Below, in pieces: positions 43,715 to 51,616 of a DNA stretch of 64,000 nucleotides (its first letter is position 1; each line of letters starts with the position of its first letter). Under the pieces are notes generated by a model, which was given only the letters and a program-made list of their open reading frames with translations, ran no database searches and was not told where the DNA came from. This DNA comes from Vampirovibrio chlorellavorus (lineage in GTDB: Bacteria > Cyanobacteriota > Vampirovibrionia > Vampirovibrionales > Vampirovibrionaceae). Position numbers and translations under genes: made by a program. The DNA is taken from contig LAPX01000003.1 of NCBI GenBank assembly GCA_001858525.1, positions 79,311 to 143,310 of the forward strand, in the 5' to 3' direction.

Positions 43715-44812
43715 ATGACGCTATTGTTTGATGATTCCCCCGAAAATGAACATGGCTTAACCTGGTCTGGCCTTGGCTCCGGAATTTCAGCGTTTTGTCG
43801 CGATCTCTGGCAAGTCCAGTCAAACTTTTGGGGCGGAACGGTTGTTTCAGTGGTTCGCATGCTTAGCCAAACCGTGGGTGTCCTCGCTCAGGAAGGGGTT
43901 AGCCGCTTAAGTACAAAATTGAGTGCCCTGCAACCCAAACGCAAGGGGGCTCGTGCGGGCTCTGCCAATGCTAAGGTTGCTGTCCTTCCGGTATTGTTCC
44001 GAACTTCAAATCGCATGTCGGTTTACAAAGTGCATGGCGCTTTGGGGGAAAGATGGACGAAACCTGCAGACAGCAGACCCATTCGGCTCAGCAGGGGGAA
44101 GCAAAATCCCTGGGTGGCCGCTGAAATTAAAAATACCGCTGTGGTCGCGCGTATCCCCAAGACGGAAGAGTCCGAGATTCGGGGGCTGGATGATATTTTT
44201 ACCGTTCCGGTGCAAGGCTCTTTTCTGGATGTGCTCCACCCTGCAGAGCGGCCGGAAGGACGGCGGAAACGGCACGGGGTAAAGCCTGCCATTACCCCGA
44301 TTCAGTCCGATTGGGATCTGAAAGAACCGCCGGAACCCACGGTGATTCAAGAAATTGACCGCATGACCACCTTGGCGGAAAAACAGCAGCGTTTAAAAGT
44401 AGAAACCCGCAAGCTGAGTAAACGGGTCAAGCGGGTCGCTGATTCGACTCAGGATTGGTTCTCCCGGCAGGAAGCTACTTTTGCGGATGTGGCTGCCCAG
44501 TTATCAGAGAAAGTCCCCGCACCTTACCAGTCCTATGTGACGGAAGGTGAGGTTATATTTGCCCCGGTACCCCCACCTCTACAAGTGGTTAAGACTGAGG
44601 AATCCGGTGTGGTGACCAGACCCAGTCCTGCCTGGCAGCAGGCGTCGGTTCAGGTGTCTTCTATTCCCCTGGAAATCCCAGCGGCCTTGCCCAAAGGGGA
44701 ATTTAACGGCTTTGACTACATGGTGCAAAACAATCGTATTTTGGCCCGCAGTATTTCCAATCTGGTTGATCGTTACTTCGATCAGAATGCCCTTAGCGAG
44801 GATTCTGCCTAG
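43715..44812 (+). CDS. Hypothetical protein of unknown function
   Basis: A 365-residue protein with no recognised domain. The first 80 residues are weakly amphipathic (FCRDLWQVQSNFWGGTVVSVVRMLSQTVGVLAQEGVSRLS), then comes a basic, probably disordered stretch, and the second half has a charged helical segment (EIDRMTTLAEKQQRLKVETRKLSKRVKRVADSTQDWFSRQE) and a Pro-rich region. No signal peptide. A GCGGGAGCTG-type SD precedes the ATG. It is the longest gene here for which I can offer no family. Confidence 0.6.
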   Translation: MTLLFDDSPENEHGLTWSGLGSGISAFCRDLWQVQSNFWGGTVVSVVRMLSQTVGVLAQEGVSRLSTKLSALQPKRKGARAGSANAKVAVLPVLFRTSNRMSVYKVHGALGERWTKPADSRPIRLSRGKQNPWVAAEIKNTAVVARIPKTEESEIRGLDDIFTVPVQGSFLDVLHPAERPEGRRKRHGVKPAITPIQSDWDLKEPPEPTVIQEIDRMTTLAEKQQRLKVETRKLSKRVKRVADSTQDWFSRQEATFADVAAQLSEKVPAPYQSYVTEGEVIFAPVPPPLQVVKTEESGVVTRPSPAWQQASVQVSSIPLEIPAALPKGEFNGFDYMVQNNRILARSISNLVDRYFDQNALSEDSA

Positions 44813-45009
44813 CTGGCGGGGCCAAGTCGGGTGGCCTATCCGGCAACTGGGCCTTTGCCCTCCACCCAAGACCTGATAGACTGGGGCTTAATACAATGGA
44901 ATCAGGGAGTCATCGTTGAATGCGCTGTGTTCGGGGATTTGATCTAGAGCGTAACGGTCAGTTGGACGCTTAATGGGTCCAGAGATTGGCGAGAGTTTAA
45001 ATTGTTGAT

Positions 45010-45744
45010 ATGGAATTAAGTTTACAAGAATCTATTTTAAGGCTCTTTTTGGCCCTGCTGCTGGGTTCCGTGGTGGGCATGGAGCGGGAATATACCCAGC
45101 AATCCGCCGGTTTACGCACCCATATTCTGGTTTGCCTGGGGGCCACCGTATTTACTCTGGTTTCAATTACCGATATGTCAGCCGGGCTGAGCTACGCAAA
45201 CGCAGATCCCAATACAGCTTACCGTTTGGTTCGGGATCCGGCCCGGATTGCCGCCCAAATCGTACCGGGGATTGGTTTTATTGGCGGTGGCGCGGTGTTG
45301 CGACACGGGGCCAATATCCGGGGATTAACCACGGCGGCCAGTCTCTGGATGATGGCCAGTATCGGCATGTTATTGGGGGTGGGCTCCTATCAGTTGGCCA
45401 TTATCGCCACCCTGTTTTCGTTTCTGGTGCTGTTCATCATTGGCGGGCTGGAGCGCACCATGTTCAAAAAGTACCTCAAGAAGTACATCCTGCTGAAAAT
45501 TCAGGTAACGGCCCGGGAAGAAAGTGTTGTTCCTATTGAACAATGGCTGGAGCAGACGTTCCCGGCCAAGACCATGGCCGTTAAAGTGCAACGTCATCCA
45601 GAGTCCCAGACGATTAGCCTGACCTATAACATTGACTTACGGGGCATGCACGCTGATGTGAATACCTTGTCCCGCAACCTGAACGCCGTGGAAGGGGTCA
45701 CTTCCGCTTCGGTTCGGGTGATGCAGGAAGACAAAGAGTTTTGA
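45010..45744 (+). CDS. mgtC: MgtC/SapB family membrane protein
   Basis: The 244-residue protein has four to five N-terminal membrane helices and a C-terminal soluble domain of about 85 residues (residues 155-244) like the ACT-fold domain of MgtC. Conserved elements: 'LLGSVVGMEREYTQQSAGLRTHILVCLGATVFTL', 'QIVPGIGFIGGGAVLRHGANIRGLTTAASLWMMASIGMLLGVG'. MgtC proteins help growth in low Mg2+ and inhibit ATP synthase in some pathogens; many family members are of unknown role. Single gene. Confidence 0.9.
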   Translation: MELSLQESILRLFLALLLGSVVGMEREYTQQSAGLRTHILVCLGATVFTLVSITDMSAGLSYANADPNTAYRLVRDPARIAAQIVPGIGFIGGGAVLRHGANIRGLTTAASLWMMASIGMLLGVGSYQLAIIATLFSFLVLFIIGGLERTMFKKYLKKYILLKIQVTAREESVVPIEQWLEQTFPAKTMAVKVQRHPESQTISLTYNIDLRGMHADVNTLSRNLNAVEGVTSASVRVMQEDKEF

Positions 45745-45786
45745 TAACAGGTGAGGCAGCCTCACCTTAAGTTAACCAGCATCACC

Positions 45787-46623
45787 TCAGGTATTGACGG
45801 TGTGAGACAGGCTGTCCATCAAGCGTTGGGCCGCTGGGTGCCAAACAATGCCCTGCTCATCAATGCGCTCCACCTTGCGAATGCCGGAAACGGCGTTACT
45901 GACAAAAACGCCCTGACAGCTCAACAGCTCGGTCAGGCTCAGCGGGGATGTGTCCACCGGCACCCGCATGGCCTGGGCCGCTTCCAAAATACGGTGGCGG
46001 GTAATGCCCGGCAAACAACCATCCCGAACCGGGTCAGAAGTTCGGAGTACGCCATCCCGAATGCCAAACACATTGGCCGTACTGGTTTCCAGAGCGATGG
46101 GGCTTTTCTCAGGGCTTTCGGTCACCAGCAATATATCATCAAACCCCGTCTGTCTGGCCTGTCGCTTGACCAGAATGGTTTCGGCCATGGCGCCATGCTT
46201 GACGGTGGGCAAGGGCCGCTGGTGGACCACGGATTTCAGGTTTAAGCCTGTGTTTGTTGCGGTGAGGGCTTTCCGGGCGGAAACCATCAGTCGGGTGGGC
46301 AAGGCTTGACCGGCGTGCTCATAGAAAGCGGCATAGCCGTCCACATCGGCCAGCACCGTCAGGCGAAACACGGGCATTTGGGGCTGAAACAGCGTTTTCA
46401 GCTGCCCCAGAATCTGGTGATCGGTAAAGCGCCAGCTGAGCCCCAAGGCTTTGCAATCTTTCTTCAGGCGTTGCAGGTGTAAATCAATGACCTGCTCCGA
46501 TAAGGGCATTTTTAAGGTGGTGTAAACGCTGTAGCCGTAAAGAAGCCCCTCTGGCAGCGCACTCAGGGCGGTGGCGGATTCCGGTGCTTCGGCGGTGAGA
46601 GGGCTAAAGAGTTCCCAATGCAT
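45787..46623 (-). CDS. pabC: Class IV aminotransferase, probable aminodeoxychorismate lyase
   Basis: A PLP fold-type IV enzyme of 278 residues. The Schiff-base lysine lies in 'RPLPTVKHGAMAETILVKRQA', and 'DDILLVTESPEKS...ALETSTANVFGIRDGVL', 'DGCLPGITRHRILEAA' and 'LSCQGVFVSNAVSGIRKV' match the PabC/IlvE/Dat family. The short length and the 'SNAVSGIRKV' element favour PabC (4-amino-4-deoxychorismate to p-aminobenzoate for folate). No pabA/B is beside it. A D-amino-acid or branched-chain aminotransferase is the alternative. Start at ATG 46623; SD is weak. Confidence 0.7.
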   Translation of the reverse strand: MHWELFSPLTAEAPESATALSALPEGLLYGYSVYTTLKMPLSEQVIDLHLQRLKKDCKALGLSWRFTDHQILGQLKTLFQPQMPVFRLTVLADVDGYAAFYEHAGQALPTRLMVSARKALTATNTGLNLKSVVHQRPLPTVKHGAMAETILVKRQARQTGFDDILLVTESPEKSPIALETSTANVFGIRDGVLRTSDPVRDGCLPGITRHRILEAAQAMRVPVDTSPLSLTELLSCQGVFVSNAVSGIRKVERIDEQGIVWHPAAQRLMDSLSHTVNT

Positions 46624-46687
46624 GATGGCGACTCGATTCAAACTAGATATGAACAGTACGGATAGCCCGATGGCAAACGCAATGGGC

Positions 46688-48094
46688 TTAGGATGCTTGA
46701 TGGGCTTTGGCGGAATAGCGAACCGTCAGGATGGTCTCAATCAGGCGGCGAATGGCTTTGGGAGGCGGCACCGGGGCAGCTTGCCCGATTTGTTGAAAGG
46801 TTTCCGCATACTGGGTGGCGAATTTGACCTTGTCAAAAGACCCCAGGTTGTGGGCTTGCCACAGGGCGCGCAAGGTTTGCACCCGCCCTTTGATTTGGTT
46901 CTCACTGGCAAAGGTTTGCAGGCTGTGCATGGTGACTTCCGGGTAGGGCTGGTAGTAGCTGTTAATGGTCTTGACCACCAGAGACAAATCGTAGATATCC
47001 TCAAACTCGCCTTCCTGAATGCTGAAAATGTAGTCTCCCTTGCGGGCATTGGCCCGCAATTCGGCGGCGATGTCGGCGGCATCCTGATCCAGCACCGTAA
47101 AAATGGGGCAGTTCAAGGTTTTGGCCTGTTGCCGGTAGATGGACAACACGTGGTTTTTACCGCCTGCGGGCAGCAGATGAATCCCCAGACGGTCAAAGTC
47201 CAGGGTCATGGCTTTTGCAAATACGGGCAGCAGTAGTTTTTCGGTTTCCCCTTCCACGATGACTAGGGCTTTGACGGGTCTGGCCAACTGACTGGCTGCC
47301 CCGAACGCCGTAAAGTCCTTATGATTCAGCCACAGGGACAGTTGATTCAGTTGCTTGAGGACCGTACTGGGCGAAATACTCTGGGTGAGCCAGCCCTTTT
47401 GGCCCAATGCGTCATAAATCGCTTTCAGGTAGGCTAACCGGGGATAGCGTTCCAGTTCAGCCGTGCCCAGCTTTTGCAACAGGGCCGTCCAGGGTAGGAT
47501 GTGCGTCAACCGTCGGCACACCAGATATAACAACTCCAGGGAGCTACCTGTCCCGCCTTCCGCAGTGCCTTGTTGTGTCAGAAAGTCCGTGCGGTAACCA
47601 TGACGGGCTAAAAACGTGGCCATTTGCTCCCGGTTGAGAGCGCCCTGATAATAGTAACTCGGGGTGGCCCCGGTATCCCGCAGGCCGATTTGTTCAATAT
47701 CCTGCTGAACCAGTGCGGACAGCAAAAATCCGTCCAGATCTTCCGCCAGTAAGAACAGACTGAGCCATTCATCGGCCAGATGGGTTTGGTTGCCAAACCA
47801 GGCTTGCCACAAATGGGCGTAGATAATTTCTAAATAGTGTCTGGGTAGCGTTTCCAGTGCTTTTTTAGACAAACCCGTGGAGAGCACGTTGGTTTTAATC
47901 AGGCGCTCATACACTTTAATTTCCCGAATGGCCGGAAATTCAAATTTCAGCAGACGATTGGCCGAGGCGGCCAAATTATCCCAGCCGGGTGCTTTAAACT
48001 GAAAGGAAACGCTCCCTTCCCGCTCGCTGGCCAGGGTGACTGCCACTGTCTGTTGGGCCATCCCGGTTTTCTGGGTCGGCTCTGAATGATTCAC
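46688..48094 (-). CDS. TOPRIM-domain protein (OLD-like) without an ATPase domain
   Basis: A 468-residue protein. Residues about 270-375 form a TOPRIM domain of the OLD-nuclease type: 'KALVIVEGETEKLLLPVFAKAM' with catalytic Glu, 'IFTVLDQDAADIAAEL' with the Asp-x-Asp pair, and 'YIFSIQEGEFEDIY'. OLD nucleases normally carry an N-terminal ABC-type ATPase with Walker A and signature motifs, but the first 265 residues here show none of these; they are helical and Leu-rich with no family I recognise. The domain may act as a metal-dependent nuclease. It lies head-to-tail upstream of pabC with 64 bases between. Confidence 0.65.
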   Translation of the reverse strand: MNHSEPTQKTGMAQQTVAVTLASEREGSVSFQFKAPGWDNLAASANRLLKFEFPAIREIKVYERLIKTNVLSTGLSKKALETLPRHYLEIIYAHLWQAWFGNQTHLADEWLSLFLLAEDLDGFLLSALVQQDIEQIGLRDTGATPSYYYQGALNREQMATFLARHGYRTDFLTQQGTAEGGTGSSLELLYLVCRRLTHILPWTALLQKLGTAELERYPRLAYLKAIYDALGQKGWLTQSISPSTVLKQLNQLSLWLNHKDFTAFGAASQLARPVKALVIVEGETEKLLLPVFAKAMTLDFDRLGIHLLPAGGKNHVLSIYRQQAKTLNCPIFTVLDQDAADIAAELRANARKGDYIFSIQEGEFEDIYDLSLVVKTINSYYQPYPEVTMHSLQTFASENQIKGRVQTLRALWQAHNLGSFDKVKFATQYAETFQQIGQAAPVPPPKAIRRLIETILTVRYSAKAHQAS

Positions 48095-48423
48095 ACTGGG
48101 TGAAACCCGTATGTTTGGCAGGCCTTCTGAGGAGGATGGCTCCCGATTCTCGGCGTTAGGGGAAATGATTCTGATGTCCGCAAATTCTGATACTTCAGCA
48201 TTTTAGCAAAGATTATGGCCATTTTTCTCAATGGAATAGAGGCGGGGCTTCATGTTTATGGTTTGTGGCGCTTTTCATTTACAATGAAATACCAGAGAAT
48301 ATGTAAACCGTAGGGAGTGCTTCGGTTTATGATTGAGGGAGACCTGTTTACGGGTCTAGTCCATTCACCACAAACCATTCACACAATCGTGTTTAGCAGG
48401 TTCGTGTATAGCAGGTTGTTGCA
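48095..48423. other. Divergent intergenic region, TOPRIM gene / rimI
   Basis: No gene is supported. Two dyads are seen: TTTCATT (48273-48279) with AATGAAA (48283-48289), and TAAACCG (48304-48310) with CGGTTTA (48323-48329). They could be operator or RNA hairpins upstream of rimI; no clear promoter hexamer pair accompanies them. Confidence 0.45.
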
Positions 48424-49005
48424 ATGATTTCTCCATCCCAATCCAAGCAGGGCCAAATCCAGTCATCCCAACTGGAAATTCGTCGCATGCGGGCCCAGGA
48501 TGTGCCAGGGGTGATGGAGATTGAAGCAGTGTCCTTTGGACGGCATCACTGGTCTGAAGAGTCTTTTTACAATGAGATGAACAACCACGTGGGGCGCTAC
48601 TATTCCCTGGTCCAGCCCGACAGCCCGGAGCTGCTGGGTTACTGCGGTTTCTGGATGATTCTGGATGAGGCCCACATTACCACCATTGCCGTGCGCCCGG
48701 AGTTTCGGGGCAACGCCTTGGGGGAAGTCCTGTTGCTGCATATTCTGGAGCGCAGCATGTCCTCATCCATTCACTGGGCCACTTTGGAGGTGCGCTCCTC
48801 CAATTACAACGCCCAAAACCTTTACTACAAGTACGGCTTTAACTCCATGGGCGTAAGGCCCCGTTACTATCAGGACAATCAGGAAGACGCCCTGATTATG
48901 ACCACATCTGATATTTGCTCGGCGGCGTATCGGGCCCAGTTCCAGCAACTGAAATCCGCATTGCAGCAACGCTTGAGTGGTCTGCCCAAAGGATACGGGG
49001 TGTAA
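48424..49005 (+). CDS. rimI: Ribosomal protein alanine N-acetyltransferase (GNAT)
   Basis: A 193-residue GNAT enzyme. The RimI pattern is present: 'IRRMRAQDVPGVMEIEAVSFGRHHWSEESFYNEM', the acetyl-CoA loop 'ITTIAVRPEFRGNALGEVLLLHIL', 'ATLEVRSSNYNAQNLYYKYGFNSMGVRPRYYQDNQEDALIM'. RimI acetylates the N-terminus of ribosomal S18 and other proteins. Extra residues at the C-terminus (about 35) are helical. It is three bases from the BioY-like gene, so the two are cotranscribed. Confidence 0.85.
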   Translation: MISPSQSKQGQIQSSQLEIRRMRAQDVPGVMEIEAVSFGRHHWSEESFYNEMNNHVGRYYSLVQPDSPELLGYCGFWMILDEAHITTIAVRPEFRGNALGEVLLLHILERSMSSSIHWATLEVRSSNYNAQNLYYKYGFNSMGVRPRYYQDNQEDALIMTTSDICSAAYRAQFQQLKSALQQRLSGLPKGYGV

Positions 49006-49008
49006 ACG

Positions 49009-49770
49009 ATGGTCAAGGACGGTCCAATTTCCATTGTCAATCGGGAGAACACCCCAGAGGCGTTCCCCGACCCCGAAGCCGAGCCCATGTGGGCGGCCGA
49101 GGACTCCGTTTTGTCTCCCCCTCGCAGAACGCTGCTGCATCGGGTGTCTTACCCACCTCGGGTCAGCCTGAATGGCCTGCTGATTAGTCTATTGTGCCTG
49201 TTGTTGGTGGTCATGATGGGCTTTATTCCGGTGAATTTGCCCAGTCCCCTCAATATTGGGCACACTGTGGCTAACTATCAACAGTTGCAACTGATGCGGT
49301 ACTCCTTTCAGTTACCGGTGGCCTTGCTGCTAGCGGCCATGATGGGGCCTTTTATGGGCACCGGCATCGTCTTTCTGTTTGTGGCGCTGGGCCTTAGCTT
49401 CTTCCCTCTGTTTGCCAACGGGGGCGGCTGGCTTTATGTGACGCAACCGGGCTTTGGCTATTTGCTGGGCACCTTGTTTGCGGCCTCTATTCTGGGTCGA
49501 AACTTTCACAAGGTCTTTCAAAAACACGATCAGGTCAGTCGTTCTCTCAAGCTGATCAGTCAATCCTTGCTGGCCGTGCTACTGGTGCACGGGGTGGGGG
49601 TGCTTTATCTGGTGGGATTGGCCCTGACTGGTCAGGTGCTCTGGCCTGAATGGACCGGCTGGGTCTTGCGTCTTACTGTGGAAACGGCCCCTTACGACTG
49701 GATTTCCACTTTTGTGTTTCTCTGTCTGGTTCGGCAGTTCCGCTTAGCGCTGTGGCTGGTGCTGTATTAA
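49009..49770 (+). CDS. bioY: BioY-family substrate-binding membrane protein
   Basis: A 253-residue protein with a 50-residue cytoplasmic N-terminal extension and about six membrane helices. The segment 'FFPLFANGGGWLYVTQPGFGYLLGTLFA' matches the BioY 'fpvFagg.gG...l.gptgGyllgf' element, and the C-terminal 'APYDWISTFVFLCLVRQFRLAL' fits the 'p.d..k...a..l...l...l' end of the family. BioY captures biotin and works alone or with an ECF energizing module; none is in the window. The N-terminal extension is unusual. Confidence 0.7.
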   Translation: MVKDGPISIVNRENTPEAFPDPEAEPMWAAEDSVLSPPRRTLLHRVSYPPRVSLNGLLISLLCLLLVVMMGFIPVNLPSPLNIGHTVANYQQLQLMRYSFQLPVALLLAAMMGPFMGTGIVFLFVALGLSFFPLFANGGGWLYVTQPGFGYLLGTLFAASILGRNFHKVFQKHDQVSRSLKLISQSLLAVLLVHGVGVLYLVGLALTGQVLWPEWTGWVLRLTVETAPYDWISTFVFLCLVRQFRLALWLVLY

Positions 49771-49826
49771 GCTTTCAAAAACAGTGGGCTTGCTCTAATA
49801 TAGAGGTATTGAGAATAGGTTAACCC

Positions 49827-50651
49827 ATGCCCAAAACTATCGACTTAGCCAAAAAAGTCCTCTTGAGCCACAAGGTAAAGCGTTTTATCGACCTGAATAC
49901 CGACTTGGGCCAAAGCCGGGACTTGGCGTTTTTCAAGAAAACCAATTATGAGTTGCTGAACCACGTCACGTCGGTCAGCATTCCCTGCGCCGTGCATGAC
50001 GGCGAGCCCCTGGATTTGTTAGAGGCCATTCGTCAGGCCAAGCGCTTTAACTGCGCTGTGGGTGCCCACATTGGCTACCCAGACCCAGCCCGCAATGGCT
50101 ATGAAGCCATGACCATTTCCGAAGAAGCTTTGACCGCCTGGATTTTTCTGCAAATGGGCGCTTTTCAGGGCCTGTTGCGCTCTGAAGGCTTGGACATTGA
50201 GCACGTTCGTCCGCATGGGGCATTGTACACCGCGTTTTTAAATAATCCCGAGGTGGCTTTAACCGTGGCCAAAGCCTTGCACAAAATTAACCCCTGGATG
50301 GTGCTGATGGGGCCTGCCGGTCCTATTCTGGATCAGATTGAAAAGGAAGTGGGTCTGCGTACGGCCCCGGAGATTTATCTGGGCAAACGCTATGACAGCG
50401 AAGGCAAGCTCTCCATGAACCGCTTGCACGAGTTCCTATCTCCGCAGGCGGTGATTGATCAGGCGCGCCAACTCATTCAGCAATCTTCACTGACCGCCGA
50501 AGATGGCAAGACTGTGCCCGTGAAGTTGAAAACCATTCACATCAGCCCGGTGCTGCCCCAGAATGTGGATGTGGCCGAACGTTTGGGCCAGATGCTGGTT
50601 CAGCCGGTTTCCTTGCCCTTGGCTGACATAGGAGCCTCGGGCTGGTTATGA
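49827..50651 (+). CDS. pxpA: LamB/YcsF (PxpA) family protein, divergent
   Basis: A 274-residue protein with the 5-oxoprolinase subunit A fold: 'FIDLNTDLGQSRDLAFFKKTNYELLNHVTSVSIPCAVHDGEPLDLLEAI' and 'GAHIGYPDPARNGYEAM', followed by 'VRPHGALYTAF' and 'LADIGASGWL'. The typical motifs are altered: 'DLNxDxGE' reads DLNTDLGQ, 'CGFHAGDP' reads CAVHDGEP, and 'YPDlxGFGRRxM' has lost GFGRR. PxpB and PxpC, needed for oxoprolinase activity, are absent nearby. Its 3' end overlaps rapZ in an ATGA arrangement, so a role other than oxoproline hydrolysis is possible. Confidence 0.7.
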   Translation: MPKTIDLAKKVLLSHKVKRFIDLNTDLGQSRDLAFFKKTNYELLNHVTSVSIPCAVHDGEPLDLLEAIRQAKRFNCAVGAHIGYPDPARNGYEAMTISEEALTAWIFLQMGAFQGLLRSEGLDIEHVRPHGALYTAFLNNPEVALTVAKALHKINPWMVLMGPAGPILDQIEKEVGLRTAPEIYLGKRYDSEGKLSMNRLHEFLSPQAVIDQARQLIQQSSLTAEDGKTVPVKLKTIHISPVLPQNVDVAERLGQMLVQPVSLPLADIGASGWL

Positions 50652-51616
50652 GCACTGACGGCAAGACCTACCCTCCTTTCCTTATTTTGGGCACCAACGG
50701 CTCCGGATTGACCACCGCTCTGGACATCTATTCAGATTATGGCTTTATGGCTCTGGCCAATGTGCCACCGGGACAAGTGATTCAAACCGTGTTGCCCCTG
50801 TCTCAACAGCAGGCACCGGTTGCGTTCACCATTCGCTTGGCGCCAGGTACCGATTCTGCGGCGCTGATTGCTGAACTTCAAGCCTTGAAGGCCCAATGGC
50901 CCGCCCTGAAAGTGCTGGCGCTGGATGCCCCCGAAGATATTTTGGTGCAGCGTTACCTGCAGTCCGAGAAGCGCCATGTGTTTGAATCTCTGGCACTGGG
51001 TGGTTTACAGGCGGCCATCGCCGCTGAAAAAAAGCTGTTCGCCCCCATCAAGGAGTTGAAAGATTACTCCATTGATACCAGCACCACTACGGCTGAAGAG
51101 TTGCGCCATAAAATTGCCCGCATTTTGGGTTTGCCCATTGAGAACGAGGCCTTTACGGTCTACATCAATACTTTCGGCTTCAAGTACGGGGCTCCTCAGG
51201 ACGCTGAATTGATTTTTGACATGCGCTTTATGACCAACCCTTTCTACGATGAAAGTTTGCGCCCCCTGACGGGTCAAGACAAACCGGTGCGGGATTTCAT
51301 CTTCAATTTGGATCACGCCCGAACCTTTTTTGACAAATGGGCTGATCTGGTCGCTGATATGCTGCCTTTGTATCAGGCACAGGGCAAAACCCGCCTGAGC
51401 ATTGCGGTGGGTTGCACCGGCGGTAAGCACCGCTCCGTGTGTATGGGTGAAGCGCTAGCCACCTACCTGAAAGAACGGTATCCCACTTTTCATATCATCA
51501 TCAACCACCGGGAAATGCTGAAGTGGGGCAAGCCCGCTTTGGTGGAATCTCAAGGCCCTGAACCCAAGACCGGTCAGGCTTCCGCCTGTTCTATCGGTGA
51601 GGTGGCCGGGGCATGA
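50648..51616 (+). CDS. rapZ: RapZ/YvcJ family protein with degenerate Walker A
   Basis: The 322-residue protein has a C-terminal domain that is typical RapZ: 'FGFKYGAPQDAELIFDMRFMTNPFYDESLRPLTGQDKPVRDFI' and 'LSIAVGCTGGKHRSVCMGEALA', the RNA/metabolite-binding part. The N-terminal P-loop is degenerate: where the family has GxSGxGKS, it reads GTNGSGLTT (residues 15-23), with Leu21 in place of the essential lysine. The 'VLALDAPEDILVQRYLQSEKRHVF' Walker B-like segment is kept. RapZ in E. coli controls GlmS through the small RNA GlmZ. It lies between pxpA and yvcK, with ATGA overlaps on both sides. Confidence 0.85.
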   Translation: MSTDGKTYPPFLILGTNGSGLTTALDIYSDYGFMALANVPPGQVIQTVLPLSQQQAPVAFTIRLAPGTDSAALIAELQALKAQWPALKVLALDAPEDILVQRYLQSEKRHVFESLALGGLQAAIAAEKKLFAPIKELKDYSIDTSTTTAEELRHKIARILGLPIENEAFTVYINTFGFKYGAPQDAELIFDMRFMTNPFYDESLRPLTGQDKPVRDFIFNLDHARTFFDKWADLVADMLPLYQAQGKTRLSIAVGCTGGKHRSVCMGEALATYLKERYPTFHIIINHREMLKWGKPALVESQGPEPKTGQASACSIGEVAGA

